Assembly: GCF_001953885.1 (NCBI RefSeq)
Contig: NZ_MQUS01000013.1
Location: 205,864 to 269,863, forward strand
DNA from: Streptomyces sp. IMTB 2501
Lineage (GTDB): Bacteria > Actinomycetota > Actinomycetes > Streptomycetales > Streptomycetaceae
DNA length: 64,000 bases
Direction of reading: 5' to 3'
The notes beneath the pieces were generated by a model. It saw only the letters and a list, made by a program, of their open reading frames with translations, ran no database searches and had not been told where the DNA came from. Positions 39,227-48,238 of the stretch are shown piece by piece (position 1 is the stretch's first letter; each line of letters opens with the position of its first letter). Both the position numbers and the translations under genes were made by a program.

Positions 39227-40405
39227 ATGTTCGTACTGGTCGATCCCGTCTTCAGCGGCGCCGATCTGGCCCGCGCCTTCAAGGAACTGGGCGCCGACTG
39301 GATGCCCCTGTACACCGACGGCCCCGGGCGGGCGACGGGCGGCGGGGCGGCCGTGGCGGTCGAGCGGAAACCGGCGTCGGTGGTAGCCGCAAGCCGCTTC
39401 GGCACGGAGTACGCGGAGCGCCTGGCAGCGGAACTCGGCCTGCCGCAGCAGGATCCGCGGCAGGCCGTGGCACGCCGCAACCTGGCCCGGATGGGACAGA
39501 CGCTACGGGCCGCCGGCATACCGACGGTGCAGGGGGCGTCGCTGACCACGGACACGGCCGCGGAGCCCGGACCGACCCTGCCCGCGGCCTGGGACACCTG
39601 GCCCGCCGTACTCCGGCCGGACTCCGCCGCGGACGCGGGCGTAGCCGTGGAGGTACAGGACGCCGAACGGGCCGGACACGCGCTCACGGCGCTGCGCGCG
39701 CTCGCCCCGACTGCGGCGCTCCTGCACATGTCCGCGGGGGACGGCACCTACCAGGTGCACACCGTCAGCTCGGCAGGACGGCACCTGGTCGCGGAGGTCC
39801 AGCGACACCACGAGACGGTCGCGGACGGCGTGATACGACGGCGGCACAGCGAGAGCCTGGCCGGGCTGAGCGAGCCGGAGCGGCGGTTCCTCACCGTCGT
39901 ACCGGACTGCCTGGACGCGCTCGGCATCCGCGAGGGCGCCGCCGTGACGGAACTGCGGCTCGGCCCCGACGGACCCGAGGTGGTCCGGGTACGGTCCGGC
40001 CTCGACGGCCCGCGCGGCTCGGACGACCCCTACTTCGCCGCCTTCGGCTTCACCCGGGCCCACCTGCTGGCCGAGAGCCTGCTGCACCCGGACCGCTTCG
40101 AACAACGCCTGACGCGGAACTTCACCCGCCCCCGCGCCCTGATCCGAATCGACCTCCGCCCGCCGCAGGGCGCCTACGGCCGCCTGAGCGCGATCCCGGG
40201 CCTCAACCGCCTGCGCCGCCTGCCGGGTTTCCACAGCGTGACGTCCCTGCCGTCCTTCGGCACCCCCGCACCGACCGACGCGCTCTCCCCCCTCTCCTGG
40301 GGCGCGGCGTACTTCGTCCACGAGGACGAAAGCCTGCTGCGCAGCGCGGCCGCCGTGGTCCACGCCATGGAGGACACGGGCGACCTGTTCACCTTCTCCT
40401 CCTGA
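39227..40405 (+). CDS. Degenerate ATP-grasp paralogue, probable pseudo-enzyme
   Basis: A 392-residue homologue of the ligase at 7969-9231: same start pattern (VDPVFSGADLARAF), same ending (RLRRLPGFHSV, FVHEDESLL). Aligned by eye, the ligase's nucleotide lysine K143 is R130 here (AVLRPDSAADAG), hinge E187 is M168, and metal ligands E273 and N275 are R254 and R256 (VVRVRSG); only E242 is kept. It has no frameshift and good codon use, so it is a maintained protein rather than a pseudogene. GAGGTG precedes ATG 39227. It could be a regulatory or scaffolding partner of the active ligase. Confidence 0.83.
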   Translation: MFVLVDPVFSGADLARAFKELGADWMPLYTDGPGRATGGGAAVAVERKPASVVAASRFGTEYAERLAAELGLPQQDPRQAVARRNLARMGQTLRAAGIPTVQGASLTTDTAAEPGPTLPAAWDTWPAVLRPDSAADAGVAVEVQDAERAGHALTALRALAPTAALLHMSAGDGTYQVHTVSSAGRHLVAEVQRHHETVADGVIRRRHSESLAGLSEPERRFLTVVPDCLDALGIREGAAVTELRLGPDGPEVVRVRSGLDGPRGSDDPYFAAFGFTRAHLLAESLLHPDRFEQRLTRNFTRPRALIRIDLRPPQGAYGRLSAIPGLNRLRRLPGFHSVTSLPSFGTPAPTDALSPLSWGAAYFVHEDESLLRSAAAVVHAMEDTGDLFTFSS

Positions 40406-40440
40406 TCACCCACCACACCGTCCCATCCGCTACCCTGTCA

Positions 40441-40463
40441 GGGACCGTCCCAGCGACGGTCCC
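40441..40463. terminator. Terminator hairpin between the cluster and tRNA-Arg
   Basis: A perfect 9-bp stem GGGACCGTC/GACGGTCCC with a 5-base loop, 36 bp past the stop of the last ATP-grasp gene. Confidence 0.75.
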
Positions 40464-40473
40464 CGCAAGGCCC

Positions 40474-40546
40474 GCCTTCGTAGCTCAGGGGATAGAGCAC
40501 CGCTCTCCTAAAGCGGGTGTCGCAGGTTCGAATCCTGCCGGGGGCA
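40474..40546 (+). tRNA. tRNA-Arg (anticodon CCT)
   Basis: A 73-nt cloverleaf. Acceptor stem GCCTTCG pairs with CGGGGGC (two G-U pairs); the anticodon loop is CTCCTAA giving anticodon CCT; the T arm is GCAGG-TTCGAAT-CCTGC; discriminator A at 40546. The 3' CCA is not encoded. tRNA 3' ends are common attachment sites for actinomycete integrative elements, and an integrase gene lies 2.2 kb away, but I found no second copy of the 3' end in this window. Confidence 0.95.
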
Positions 40547-40563
40547 CAGAGAAACACCAGGTC

Positions 40564-40598
40564 AGGAGCCCTTCCGTCCAGCGGACGGGAGGGCTCCT
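40564..40598. terminator. Long hairpin downstream of tRNA-Arg
   Basis: A 16-bp stem (AGGAGCCCTTCCGTCC / GGACGGGAGGGCTCCT, one wobble) with an AGC loop, 17 bp after the tRNA. It should end the tRNA transcript. Confidence 0.85.
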
Positions 40599-40659
40599 GC
40601 GCTTGCAGCACACATATGGCACACATGCCGTGCGCGCGGATGGTGGGGAGCTGTGCAGG

Positions 40660-41004
40660 ATGCCCGACAGGGATGAGCTGGCCAGGCGCCGGTACCAGAA
40701 GCTGGTCGACCGACTTGAATCGATGATGCGGGCGGCCCTGAAGCCGCAGTTCAAGGGCTACCGCGGGCAGCTGATCCTGAGCGGCGACGATCTTGCGGAG
40801 CTGGGCGACCTCAAGGATGTCCGGCACGCCGCTCGGGAAGCGGGACGCCGTCTCGGCTGGAAGACCACCACCCGTCTCGTCGGTGACCGTCTCTTCGTGC
40901 TGGACGAGCGGAAGGTACCTGAGGAGATCAAGCAGCTGGCCGGCGACGAGGCCGCTGCTGCAATCGACCGAGCCCGGCATGAGAGCCAGCGACCGCGCGG
41001 CTGA
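40660..41004 (+). CDS. Small hypothetical protein after tRNA-Arg
   Basis: A 114-residue protein of unknown function: MPDRDELARRRYQKLVDRL at the start, then a helical, charged sequence with LILSGDDLAELGDLKDVRHAAREAGRRLGWKT in the middle. GGGGAG lies nine bases before the ATG. It is small, soluble and rich in Arg, Asp and Glu, with no signal or membrane segment. It lies between the tRNA and the inverted repeat flanking tuf; a link to the integrative element is possible but unproven. Confidence 0.6.
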   Translation: MPDRDELARRRYQKLVDRLESMMRAALKPQFKGYRGQLILSGDDLAELGDLKDVRHAAREAGRRLGWKTTTRLVGDRLFVLDERKVPEEIKQLAGDEAAAAIDRARHESQRPRG

Positions 41005-41036
41005 CCTGATCCGAGGAAGACGCAAGGGGCCGCCTG

Positions 41037-41081
41037 TGACTGAGCGCGCTAGTTGGCCACTGTGTACTTCAGTTGGGCGCT
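41037..41081. repeat. Left copy of 45-bp inverted repeat flanking tuf
   Basis: Matches the reverse complement of 42639-42683 at 43 of 45 positions. It begins tgactgagcgcgctag and includes ggccactgtgtacttcagtt. Preceded by a G it gives GTG, opening a 31-codon frame (VTERASWPLCTSVG...) that reads inward toward tuf, with AAGGGG upstream; the right copy opens an equivalent short frame with ATG. Confidence 0.9.
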
Positions 41082-41188
41082 GCGCGCTCAGTCCGATGCC
41101 CTTATGCCTGCTGCTTAAGGCGGGGTGATCAGAGGCGGCATGCCCAAGAAGCCGCGTTCGACCTCCTGGGGATGCCGGTGGGGGCACG

Positions 41189-42382
<1,194 letters not shown>

Positions 42383-42455
42383 GTGTCGTCTCCTCGCGCC
42401 TGGGCGGCGGTGCGCTGTTGCGAACCCGCCTGGCTCTTCTGTCCGATGGGCTGAC

Positions 42456-42524
42456 GCACGAGTGCGGTACCGCTCAGCGCCGAACCACTCCATAGCCCAC
42501 GACTGCCGGTAACCGCACTCGCAC
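42456..42524. promoter_or_regulatory. Dyad in the tuf leader/promoter
   Basis: Arms at 42456-42472 (gcacgagtgcggtaccg) and 42507-42524 (cggtaaccgcactcgcac) are complementary except for one bulged base, 74-142 nt upstream of the tuf start. It could be a leader stem-loop or an operator; no T-tract supports attenuation. Confidence 0.45.
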
Positions 42525-42638
42525 ACTTGGTGATCATAGGGGTGCTCGCTGCAGGCGCACGCCGATGGCCCGACCCTCACCGTGCAAGATCACGCGGAAG
42601 GGGATCACCGAAGCCGCGGCATCCCGACTGGGCGTGCG

Positions 42639-42683
42639 AGCGGCCAACTGAAGTACACAGTGGCCAACTGGCGCGCTCAGTCA
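42639..42683. repeat. Right copy of 45-bp inverted repeat flanking tuf
   Basis: Reverse complement of 41037-41081 with two mismatches. The pair brackets a 1.56-kb segment that contains only tuf and its promoter. It ends 70 bp from the integrase stop codon. Confidence 0.9.
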
Positions 42684-42753
42684 TACCGCCACCGCGGCAG
42701 CACGGCGGGGCGGCCCCTTCGGCTACGGCTCCCCGGCACGGATCAGGCACACA

Positions 42754-43992
42754 TCACGCGGCATCGCCCTCCAGGGCGGCCACTTCCTCAGCGGCCTCGC
42801 GAGCCTTCCGCTCCGCCTTCTCCAGCTTGGCCTTCGCCTTGGCCAGTTGCTTGGAGCGGCGCTTGTGCATCTTCTTGGACACCTCGTCCAGGCGGTCCGG
42901 GAAGAGGTGCCCGTACGTGTCCAGGGTCAGCGTCGCGGACTTGTGGCCCAGCATCGTCTGGACGACGTTGACGTCCGCGCCGCTGGCGATGGCCAGCGAG
43001 GCCGCCGTGTGTCGCAGCTTGTGCGGGGTGACCTTGAGGTGCCCCAGCCCGGCCTTCACGACCGCTGGCGCGAAGAACCGCTGACGGAAGTTACGGGCCC
43101 GCAGCGGTCCGCTTTGCGGGGCAGCGAAGAGCAACTCCTCATCTCCCCGCCCTTGGACGTGGGGCTTCAGCTCCTCGGCCAGGAACCGCGGGATCGGCAC
43201 GGACCGACGCTCGTGGTTCTTGGGGGTGTCGAGGTAGAGCTTGCCGTTGTCCTCGGCGTACGCCTCGACGATGTGGGCCCGGCAGGCGTCCAGGTCGACG
43301 CGGCCCACCTTCAGCGCGGACGCCTCGCCCCAGCGCAGGCCGGTGTACGCCAGCAGCAAGATGAACACCCGGTAGGCGCCTGACGCGTTGGCCAGCGCGT
43401 CGACCTGCATGTCGTCGAGGTACACGTGGTCAGCCGGCGCCGCCTTCGGCAGGGGCACGCCGACAGCCGGGTTCACTGCCAGGCGGCGGGCCTTGACCGC
43501 GTAGCCGAGAACGCGGCTGAGGACCACGTACGCCTTGCGGACCGACCGGGGGCTGAGCTTCCTGCCTCCGGTCGCCTCGCCGGACAGCAGGTCCGCGAGC
43601 CACTCGGCAATGTCCTCGAACTGGATGCGGTCCAGCGGAGTGGTGCCCCACCTGGGGATCACGTGGACGTCGAGAACGCCGCGGTAGCGACAGCGGGTTG
43701 AGCGCTTGAGGTGGAGCTGCGCAGCCAGCCAGGACTCCGCCACCTCTGCGAACTTCACCCGCGCGGCTGCAGGATCGCGGTAGGAGCCGTCATTGAGACG
43801 GGACTCCATCCTCGTCCGCTCCGCCTCGGCGTCGACCTTGCGGGCGAAGGTCTTCATCTTCGGCTTGCCGTCGGGGTCGTACCAGCGCACGCGGTAGCGC
43901 CCCGGTGGCGTACGGCCCGCCCGCTTGGCTTCCGCCACGGCCCGTGCGTACGCCACGTGCCCTATGCGGTCCTCAATCCAGACCCGCGCCAA
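42754..43992 (-). CDS. int: Tyrosine site-specific integrase
   Basis: A 412-residue tyrosine recombinase. An N-terminal arm- and core-binding region (FAEVAESWLAAQLHLKRSTRCRYRG) precedes the catalytic domain with Arg in LAYTGLRWGEAS, HxxR in TPHKLRHTAASLAI, His in MLGHKS and the nucleophile Tyr in TLDTYGHLF. The start is TTG 43992, placed immediately after the XRE stop with GGAGGGGG upstream, so the two are coupled. It should integrate and excise the element at 42.6-50 kb. The attachment site could not be fixed. Confidence 0.93.
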   Translation of the reverse strand: MARVWIEDRIGHVAYARAVAEAKRAGRTPPGRYRVRWYDPDGKPKMKTFARKVDAEAERTRMESRLNDGSYRDPAAARVKFAEVAESWLAAQLHLKRSTRCRYRGVLDVHVIPRWGTTPLDRIQFEDIAEWLADLLSGEATGGRKLSPRSVRKAYVVLSRVLGYAVKARRLAVNPAVGVPLPKAAPADHVYLDDMQVDALANASGAYRVFILLLAYTGLRWGEASALKVGRVDLDACRAHIVEAYAEDNGKLYLDTPKNHERRSVPIPRFLAEELKPHVQGRGDEELLFAAPQSGPLRARNFRQRFFAPAVVKAGLGHLKVTPHKLRHTAASLAIASGADVNVVQTMLGHKSATLTLDTYGHLFPDRLDEVSKKMHKRRSKQLAKAKAKLEKAERKAREAAEEVAALEGDAA

Positions 43993-44274
43993 CTAGCACC
44001 CCCTCCAGTCATCACGGGACACCGATGGGAGCGGCAGGAGCAGGGTTGTGGGAGGGACGCCGAGCGCAGTGGCGATGGCGACGAGGTCGTCGATGTCGCA
44101 GCGGCGGTGTGCGCGTTCGGTGCGGCTGAGGGCGGTGTTGGTCATCGGGCGGCCCAGTGCGGTGCAGTGGGCGGCGAGTTGGTGCTGGGTCAGGCGGCGC
44201 ACGAGACGTAGGTGCTCGATGGCGCGGGCGGTGTGGAGGCCGGCGGGGCCTATTTCGACAGGTCGGGTTGCCAT
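43993..44274 (-). CDS. XRE-type helix-turn-helix repressor
   Basis: A 93-residue Cro/CI-type protein. The helix-turn-helix covers RLTQHQLAAHCTALGRPMTNTALSRTERAHRR, followed by DIDDLVAIATALGVPPTTLL. Its stop is followed directly by the integrase TTG start, so both are co-transcribed. The palindrome AGTTA-GCTG-TAACT lies just upstream of its ATG and is a likely autoregulatory site. It probably keeps the integrative element quiescent. Confidence 0.87.
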   Translation of the reverse strand: MATRPVEIGPAGLHTARAIEHLRLVRRLTQHQLAAHCTALGRPMTNTALSRTERAHRRCDIDDLVAIATALGVPPTTLLLPLPSVSRDDWRGC

Positions 44275-44741
44275 GACAGTTAGCTGTAACTTGCAGCCGG
44301 ACGCCTTGGCAAGGGTTTACTCACAAACTCCGTAATAGTCGTTCGGCAGCGAAGTGGCATTCGTCTCGCCGAATTCCGGTACATCACGAGCCTTTTCGGC
44401 TGGGAGGGCGTGCTATGTTCCCTCCGCATCCTGGAGGTGGGCGATTTGAGCGGCTATCGGACGGGGTGTCCGGCGGCCTGGCCGCGTTACTCCTGACTGC
44501 TGGTAGCTGCCTCTGAACTGCGGGGGGGGCAGATTCCGACCCCCCGAGGGGTCACTTTCCGGCAGAAAATTTCAGGCACTGCGGGAGCGATTTCGGCAAC
44601 CGGGGATCCGCCCTTACTGTCTTGCTCTCACCGGTCACGCCGAGAGAAGTAGTACAGGGTTTCTGAGTTAACTCTGGACTTTTCCCCGGGTGGTGTGGCT
44701 GTGTTGTCCAGGCCCGTTGTTCAAGACCGAAAAGGAGCCCT
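44275..44741. other. Divergent control region of the integrative element
   Basis: A 467-bp region between the XRE gene (minus) and the excisionase gene (plus), with no supported gene. It contains the AGTTA/TAACT palindrome at 44278-44291 and a GGGGGG...CCCCCC stem at about 44523-44546. It is more AT-rich near 44280-44360 than its surroundings, as expected for promoters. Confidence 0.65.
44278..44291. promoter_or_regulatory. XRE operator candidate AGTTA-GCTG-TAACT
   Basis: A perfect 5-bp-arm dyad starting four bases upstream of the XRE start codon. Binding there would block its own transcription or translation. Confidence 0.6.
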
Positions 44742-44984
44742 GTGCCGAAGACCTCTCCCCGTAGCACCGACGACCCTGACACCGCTGCGGCTGCCAAGCG
44801 CGGCCCGCTGGCCACCCCTACGGAGGTCGCCGCGTACCTCGGGGTGCCGGTGAAGACCCTCTACCAGTGGAAGTACCGGGGCATCGGCCCCAACGTGCAC
44901 AAGGTCGGCCGCCACCTGCGCTACCGCTGGCACGAGGTGGACGCCTGGCTGAAGAGCCAGGCCACGTACGACCTCGCGGTCTGA
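44742..44984 (+). CDS. xis: Excisionase-like MerR/HTH_17 protein
   Basis: An 80-residue basic protein with the HTH_17 excisionase pattern LATPTEVAAYLGVPVKTLYQWKYRGIGP and HKVGRHLRYRWHEVDAWL. AAGGAG precedes the GTG start. Divergent from the XRE/integrase pair and first in the plus-strand element genes, it should direct the integrase toward excision and may also regulate transcription. Confidence 0.88.
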   Translation: MPKTSPRSTDDPDTAAAAKRGPLATPTEVAAYLGVPVKTLYQWKYRGIGPNVHKVGRHLRYRWHEVDAWLKSQATYDLAV

Positions 44985-45121
44985 CCCCGGCCTTTCAGGG
45001 ACAGCGAAACGGCTCTCGGCGAGCCACCGCCGAGAGCCGCACAGTCCCTGCCCCATCGCCCCTGAATGACCGATCCGATGGGCCGGGCCTTGCCCGTCCG
45101 GCCCACTAGGGAGGAACGCCT

Positions 45122-46381
45122 GTGGACGAACCTACGTCCTCCACCACCCCCACCACATCCCCGACGCCCACCTGGCCGCCCGTCGCCGCCCCCGGCCAGG
45201 CAGCCCCCGCAACGCCCGAACCCTCGCCCGCCGAGGACGCGAAGCCGCCCCAGGCTCCAGAGGGCGCCGCCCTGCTGGACGAGCTGCGGGACGCCATCGC
45301 CCGGTACGTGATCCTGCCCAGCAGCGAGGCGCTGACCGCCGTCACGCTGTGGGTCGCGGCCACGCACATCCAGCCCGCCCTCCAGCACGCGCCCCGTCTC
45401 GCGGTGGTCGGACCGGCGAAACGGTGTGGCAAGTCCCGCCTGCTGGATGTGATCACGGAGACCGTGCGCGAGCCGCTGATCACGGTCAACACCAGCCCGG
45501 CGGTCGTCTTCCGCGCCATCGGCGATGACCCGCCCACCCTGCTGGTGGACGAGGCCGACACCATCTTCGGCAGCATCAAGGCCGCCGAGAAGAACGAGGA
45601 GCTACGCGGCCTGCTCAACGCCGGCCACCAGCGCAACCGGCCCGCCCTGCGCATCTCCGGCCCCGAGCACAAGCCGCAGGCGTTCCCCACCTTCGCCATG
45701 GCAGCGCTCGCCGGCATCGGGGATCTACCGGACACGGTCATGGACCGGGCGGTGGTGATCCGCATGCAGCGCCGCAAGGACGGTGAGCGGGTCGAGCAGT
45801 TTCGCTCCCGCCGGGACATCCCCGCCCTGCACGGCCTGCGCGACCGGCTGACCGGCTGGCTGCGCCCCCTGATGGACACCGCAGCGGACCTGGTACCGCC
45901 GATGCCGGTGCAGGACCGGGCGGCAGACACCTGGGAACCGCTCGTCATCGTCGCGGAGCTGGCAGGCGGCGCCTGGCCCGAGCAGGCCCGCACCGCGTGT
46001 GCAGCCATGTGCGCGGCCGAGGCAGGCAAGGACGACGAGTCGAACCTGAAGACCCGCCTGCTGCAGGACATTCACCGCGCCTTCGCACGCTGTGGTGATC
46101 CCGACATCATGCGCACCCGGGACCTGCTGGACGAACTCCTCAAGGACCAGGAGGCGCCGTGGGCCGAGTACGGCACCGCCGGTCTGAGCCCACGCCACCT
46201 GGGCATCCTCCTGAAGGACTTCGACATCAAGGCCGCCACGCACCGCTTCGAGGGCGGTCGGCAGGCCAAGGGCTTCGCCCGCCTCCGCTTCACCGACGCC
46301 TGGGCGCGCTACTGCCCGGAGGAGCCGGCGCCCGAGGACGACGACGAGAGCACCACCCCCAGTCCGGGCCTGCACCCGTAA
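45122..46381 (+). CDS. DUF3631-domain ATPase of the integrative element
   Basis: A 419-residue protein. A Pro/Thr-rich N-terminal 45 residues precede an ATPase-like core with the P-loop variant VVGPAKRCGKSRLLD and Walker B TLLVDEAD. The rest (AVVIRMQRRKDGE, LPHHLGILLKDF-like RHLGILLKDFDIK) matches DUF3631, a domain common in actinomycete integrative elements and thought to act in replication or DNA processing. GGGAGGAA precedes the GTG. Six ACTCGT repeats follow the stop codon and could be its binding sites. Confidence 0.83.
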   Translation: MDEPTSSTTPTTSPTPTWPPVAAPGQAAPATPEPSPAEDAKPPQAPEGAALLDELRDAIARYVILPSSEALTAVTLWVAATHIQPALQHAPRLAVVGPAKRCGKSRLLDVITETVREPLITVNTSPAVVFRAIGDDPPTLLVDEADTIFGSIKAAEKNEELRGLLNAGHQRNRPALRISGPEHKPQAFPTFAMAALAGIGDLPDTVMDRAVVIRMQRRKDGERVEQFRSRRDIPALHGLRDRLTGWLRPLMDTAADLVPPMPVQDRAADTWEPLVIVAELAGGAWPEQARTACAAMCAAEAGKDDESNLKTRLLQDIHRAFARCGDPDIMRTRDLLDELLKDQEAPWAEYGTAGLSPRHLGILLKDFDIKAATHRFEGGRQAKGFARLRFTDAWARYCPEEPAPEDDDESTTPSPGLHP

Positions 46382-46383
46382 AG

Positions 46384-46498
46384 ACTCGTCGCACTCGTCG
46401 CGTCGCAGGTCAGCCCCGCGACGAGTGTCGTCGCCGTGACGAGTCCACTCGTATCACGCCGACCTTCCGTACCTGCTCTGACCAGGCACGCGACGAGT
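46384..46498. repeat. Iteron-like cluster of ACTCGT/ACGAGT words
   Basis: Six exact copies in both orientations within 115 bp: 46384-46389, 46393-46398, 46421-46426, 46439-46444, 46447-46452 and 46493-46498, with a near copy at 46502. The cluster lies between the DUF3631 gene and the DUF2637 gene and resembles an origin, oriT or operator region. Confidence 0.7.
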
Positions 46499-46573
46499 GC
46501 GACGAGACCACACCACCTCCCACCAGCCTCACCCTGTGCCCATGGCACCCGCTCCCCGCCTGGAGTACCCCGC

Positions 46574-47458
46574 TTGCCTTCACGCACCACCCCCACCCCC
46601 GCGCCGATACTGACCGCAGCGATCCGCATCGGGGTCGCCCTGGTCGGCACGATCGGCTTCGCCCTCTCCTACGACGCTCTGCGGCAGATGGCCGTCGCCA
46701 TCCACGTCCGCGGAATACTCACGTACGCCTTCCCCCTCGTGATCGACGGTTTCATCGCCATCGGCGTCGCCGCCCTGCTCATCCTGCGCACCGCACCCTG
46801 GCGGTCCCGGTTGTACGTCTGGGCACTCGTCGGCATCGCCACGATCACCAGCATCTGGGCCAACGCCCTGCACGCCGTCCGCCTCAACGAGCAGGCTCAC
46901 ACCACCGGGCTCCACCTGGACGACGTCACCGTCGGCGCCCTGTCAGCCATCGCCCCGCTGGCCCTGGCCGGAGCCGTCCACCTCGACCTCGTCATACGCC
47001 GCCACCCCGCACGCCACGTTCAAGAGGCCGCCGCCACAAAGAGCCACAACGCCCCCGTGCACGGCCACAGCCACACCGTGAGCGCCGCGCCGAATCCGCC
47101 ATCCGAGGGCGACGCCGGTCTGCCGGAGCATGCAGAGATGCCCGATGTGGCCGGTCACCCTGGCGACGTGGTGCGGGACGCCGTCAATGTGCCGCAGGCC
47201 CAGAGACCACTCGCCACGGCAGAGAGCCACGAGCGCGACGGCATCTTCAACGAACTCCTCGCCCTCGCCCGCACGGCACCGCTGGGGCGCGGAGGCCGTG
47301 CTTCACGCCGCAACATCGAGACGGCGATCCGAGACGCTGGCTTCCCCATAGGCAAGGACCGCCTGACCCAGATCAAGGACCGGGTGCAGGCCGAACTCGA
47401 CCAGGCCACCCGTCAGCGGCACGCCGAGCCCGACAAGGAACCCGCCGGCGCCCTCTGA
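46574..47458 (+). CDS. DUF2637 (Spd-like) membrane protein
   Basis: A protein of about 294 residues from TTG 46574; an in-frame ATG at 46436 would add 46 residues over the repeat region, so the start is uncertain. CTGGAG lies upstream of the TTG. The N-terminal half has four hydrophobic segments (AAIRIGVALVGTIGFALSY, TYAFPLVIDGFIAIGVAAL, LYVWALVGIATITSIWANAL, ALSAIAPLALAGAVHLDLV), the DUF2637 pattern. The C-terminal half is hydrophilic with a possible DNA-binding end. Such proteins are typical of Streptomyces plasmids and integrative elements, where they assist spread. Confidence 0.8.
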   Translation: MPSRTTPTPAPILTAAIRIGVALVGTIGFALSYDALRQMAVAIHVRGILTYAFPLVIDGFIAIGVAALLILRTAPWRSRLYVWALVGIATITSIWANALHAVRLNEQAHTTGLHLDDVTVGALSAIAPLALAGAVHLDLVIRRHPARHVQEAAATKSHNAPVHGHSHTVSAAPNPPSEGDAGLPEHAEMPDVAGHPGDVVRDAVNVPQAQRPLATAESHERDGIFNELLALARTAPLGRGGRASRRNIETAIRDAGFPIGKDRLTQIKDRVQAELDQATRQRHAEPDKEPAGAL

Positions 47459-47590
47459 GGATCCCAGCCGCGCCTATCACCCTGCGTACTCGGCTTCTCT
47501 CGCTCGTCCCCACGCTGCCCCGTACAGGGCCGAGCAGCACTTCGAATCGCATGGCCGTCGCGCCTGCAACACCACATGGAGAACCGCTCG

Positions 47591-48238
47591 ATGTCCAACC
47601 TTCACACTGAACTCCCGGCTAGCCAGCAGGAGGTGACCACCACCGTCACCCAGCCAGCAAGGTATGCCGCTGGACCGTCCAAGGGCGGCCTCGACGGGGA
47701 TGTCTCCGCCCCGGGGGTGGCGGAGGCGCTCGGGCACCGGGGGGCGCCCGAGGGGGGACAGCCCACCGGCACCGCTGCCGCCCAGCTGCCTCGTGCCGCC
47801 GAAGCTGCCGCCCTGCACCGCGTCGCCCGACGCCGTAAGCCCGACCCGAACGGCCAGCGCAAGCAGCGCGTCGACGCACGCTACAGCCTCGAGGAGAAGG
47901 CCAAGATCCTCGGCCAGGCCCGGAAACTGAACGTCAGCGGCGCCTACCTCGTCGGCGCTGCGGTCATGGCCTACATCGACGGTGACCTCACCCTGCCCGG
48001 CCAGCGCACCCCGCTCGACGACTACATCGACGAACTCAACGCCCTGCGCAGCCAGGTCGCAAAGATCGGCAACAACATCAACCAGATCGCCCGGAAACTC
48101 AACTCCGGCGGCCGTCCACACCCTGGGGACACCGCCGTCCTGGCCCAGGCCGAACGCACCCTTACCGCAGTCCGCGCAACCATCGGCGACATAGCGACAG
48201 CCGCGAACCAGGCCGTCTCGAAGAAGGCGGCCTGGTGA
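47591..48238 (+). CDS. mobC: MobC-like mobilization accessory protein
   Basis: A 215-residue protein. The first 75 residues are low-complexity; the conserved part starts at QRVDARYSLEEKAKILGQARKLNVSGAYLVGAAVMAYIDG and ends with IDELNALRSQVAKIGNNINQIARKLNSGG, the MobC relaxosome pattern. GGAGAA precedes ATG 47591. Its stop overlaps the relaxase GTG start by four bases, so they are made together. It should bind oriT and assist the relaxase. Confidence 0.86.
   Translation: MSNLHTELPASQQEVTTTVTQPARYAAGPSKGGLDGDVSAPGVAEALGHRGAPEGGQPTGTAAAQLPRAAEAAALHRVARRRKPDPNGQRKQRVDARYSLEEKAKILGQARKLNVSGAYLVGAAVMAYIDGDLTLPGQRTPLDDYIDELNALRSQVAKIGNNINQIARKLNSGGRPHPGDTAVLAQAERTLTAVRATIGDIATAANQAVSKKAAW

Larger units (their letters stand above)
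42383..42753. other. tuf leader and integrase 3' gap
   Basis: A 371-bp stretch without a supported gene. It holds the tuf promoter and leader, a 16-bp-arm dyad at 42456-42524 and the right copy of the 45-bp inverted repeat at 42639-42683, then 70 bp to the integrase stop. A short frame starting ATG 42684 (35 codons, minus strand) begins in the repeat and is probably a remnant. Confidence 0.6.

Noticed and set aside
40474..40546. tRNA-Arg 3' end as the attachment site of the element, with an attR copy elsewhere
   Set aside because: No second copy of the T-arm/acceptor sequence was found to the right of the relaxase or anywhere else in the window, and tuf lies between the tRNA and the integrase, so the claim cannot be supported.
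38977..40600. Long plus-strand frame running into the gene at 40660
   Set aside because: It overlaps an ATP-grasp gene, the tRNA and a terminator and has low-complexity Arg/Gly/Pro sequence; only the part after ATG 40660 looks coding.
46159..47610. Long Arg/Pro/His-rich frame overlapping the DUF3631 and DUF2637 genes
   Set aside because: It is a frame shadow of two genes with clear domains and has no family match.
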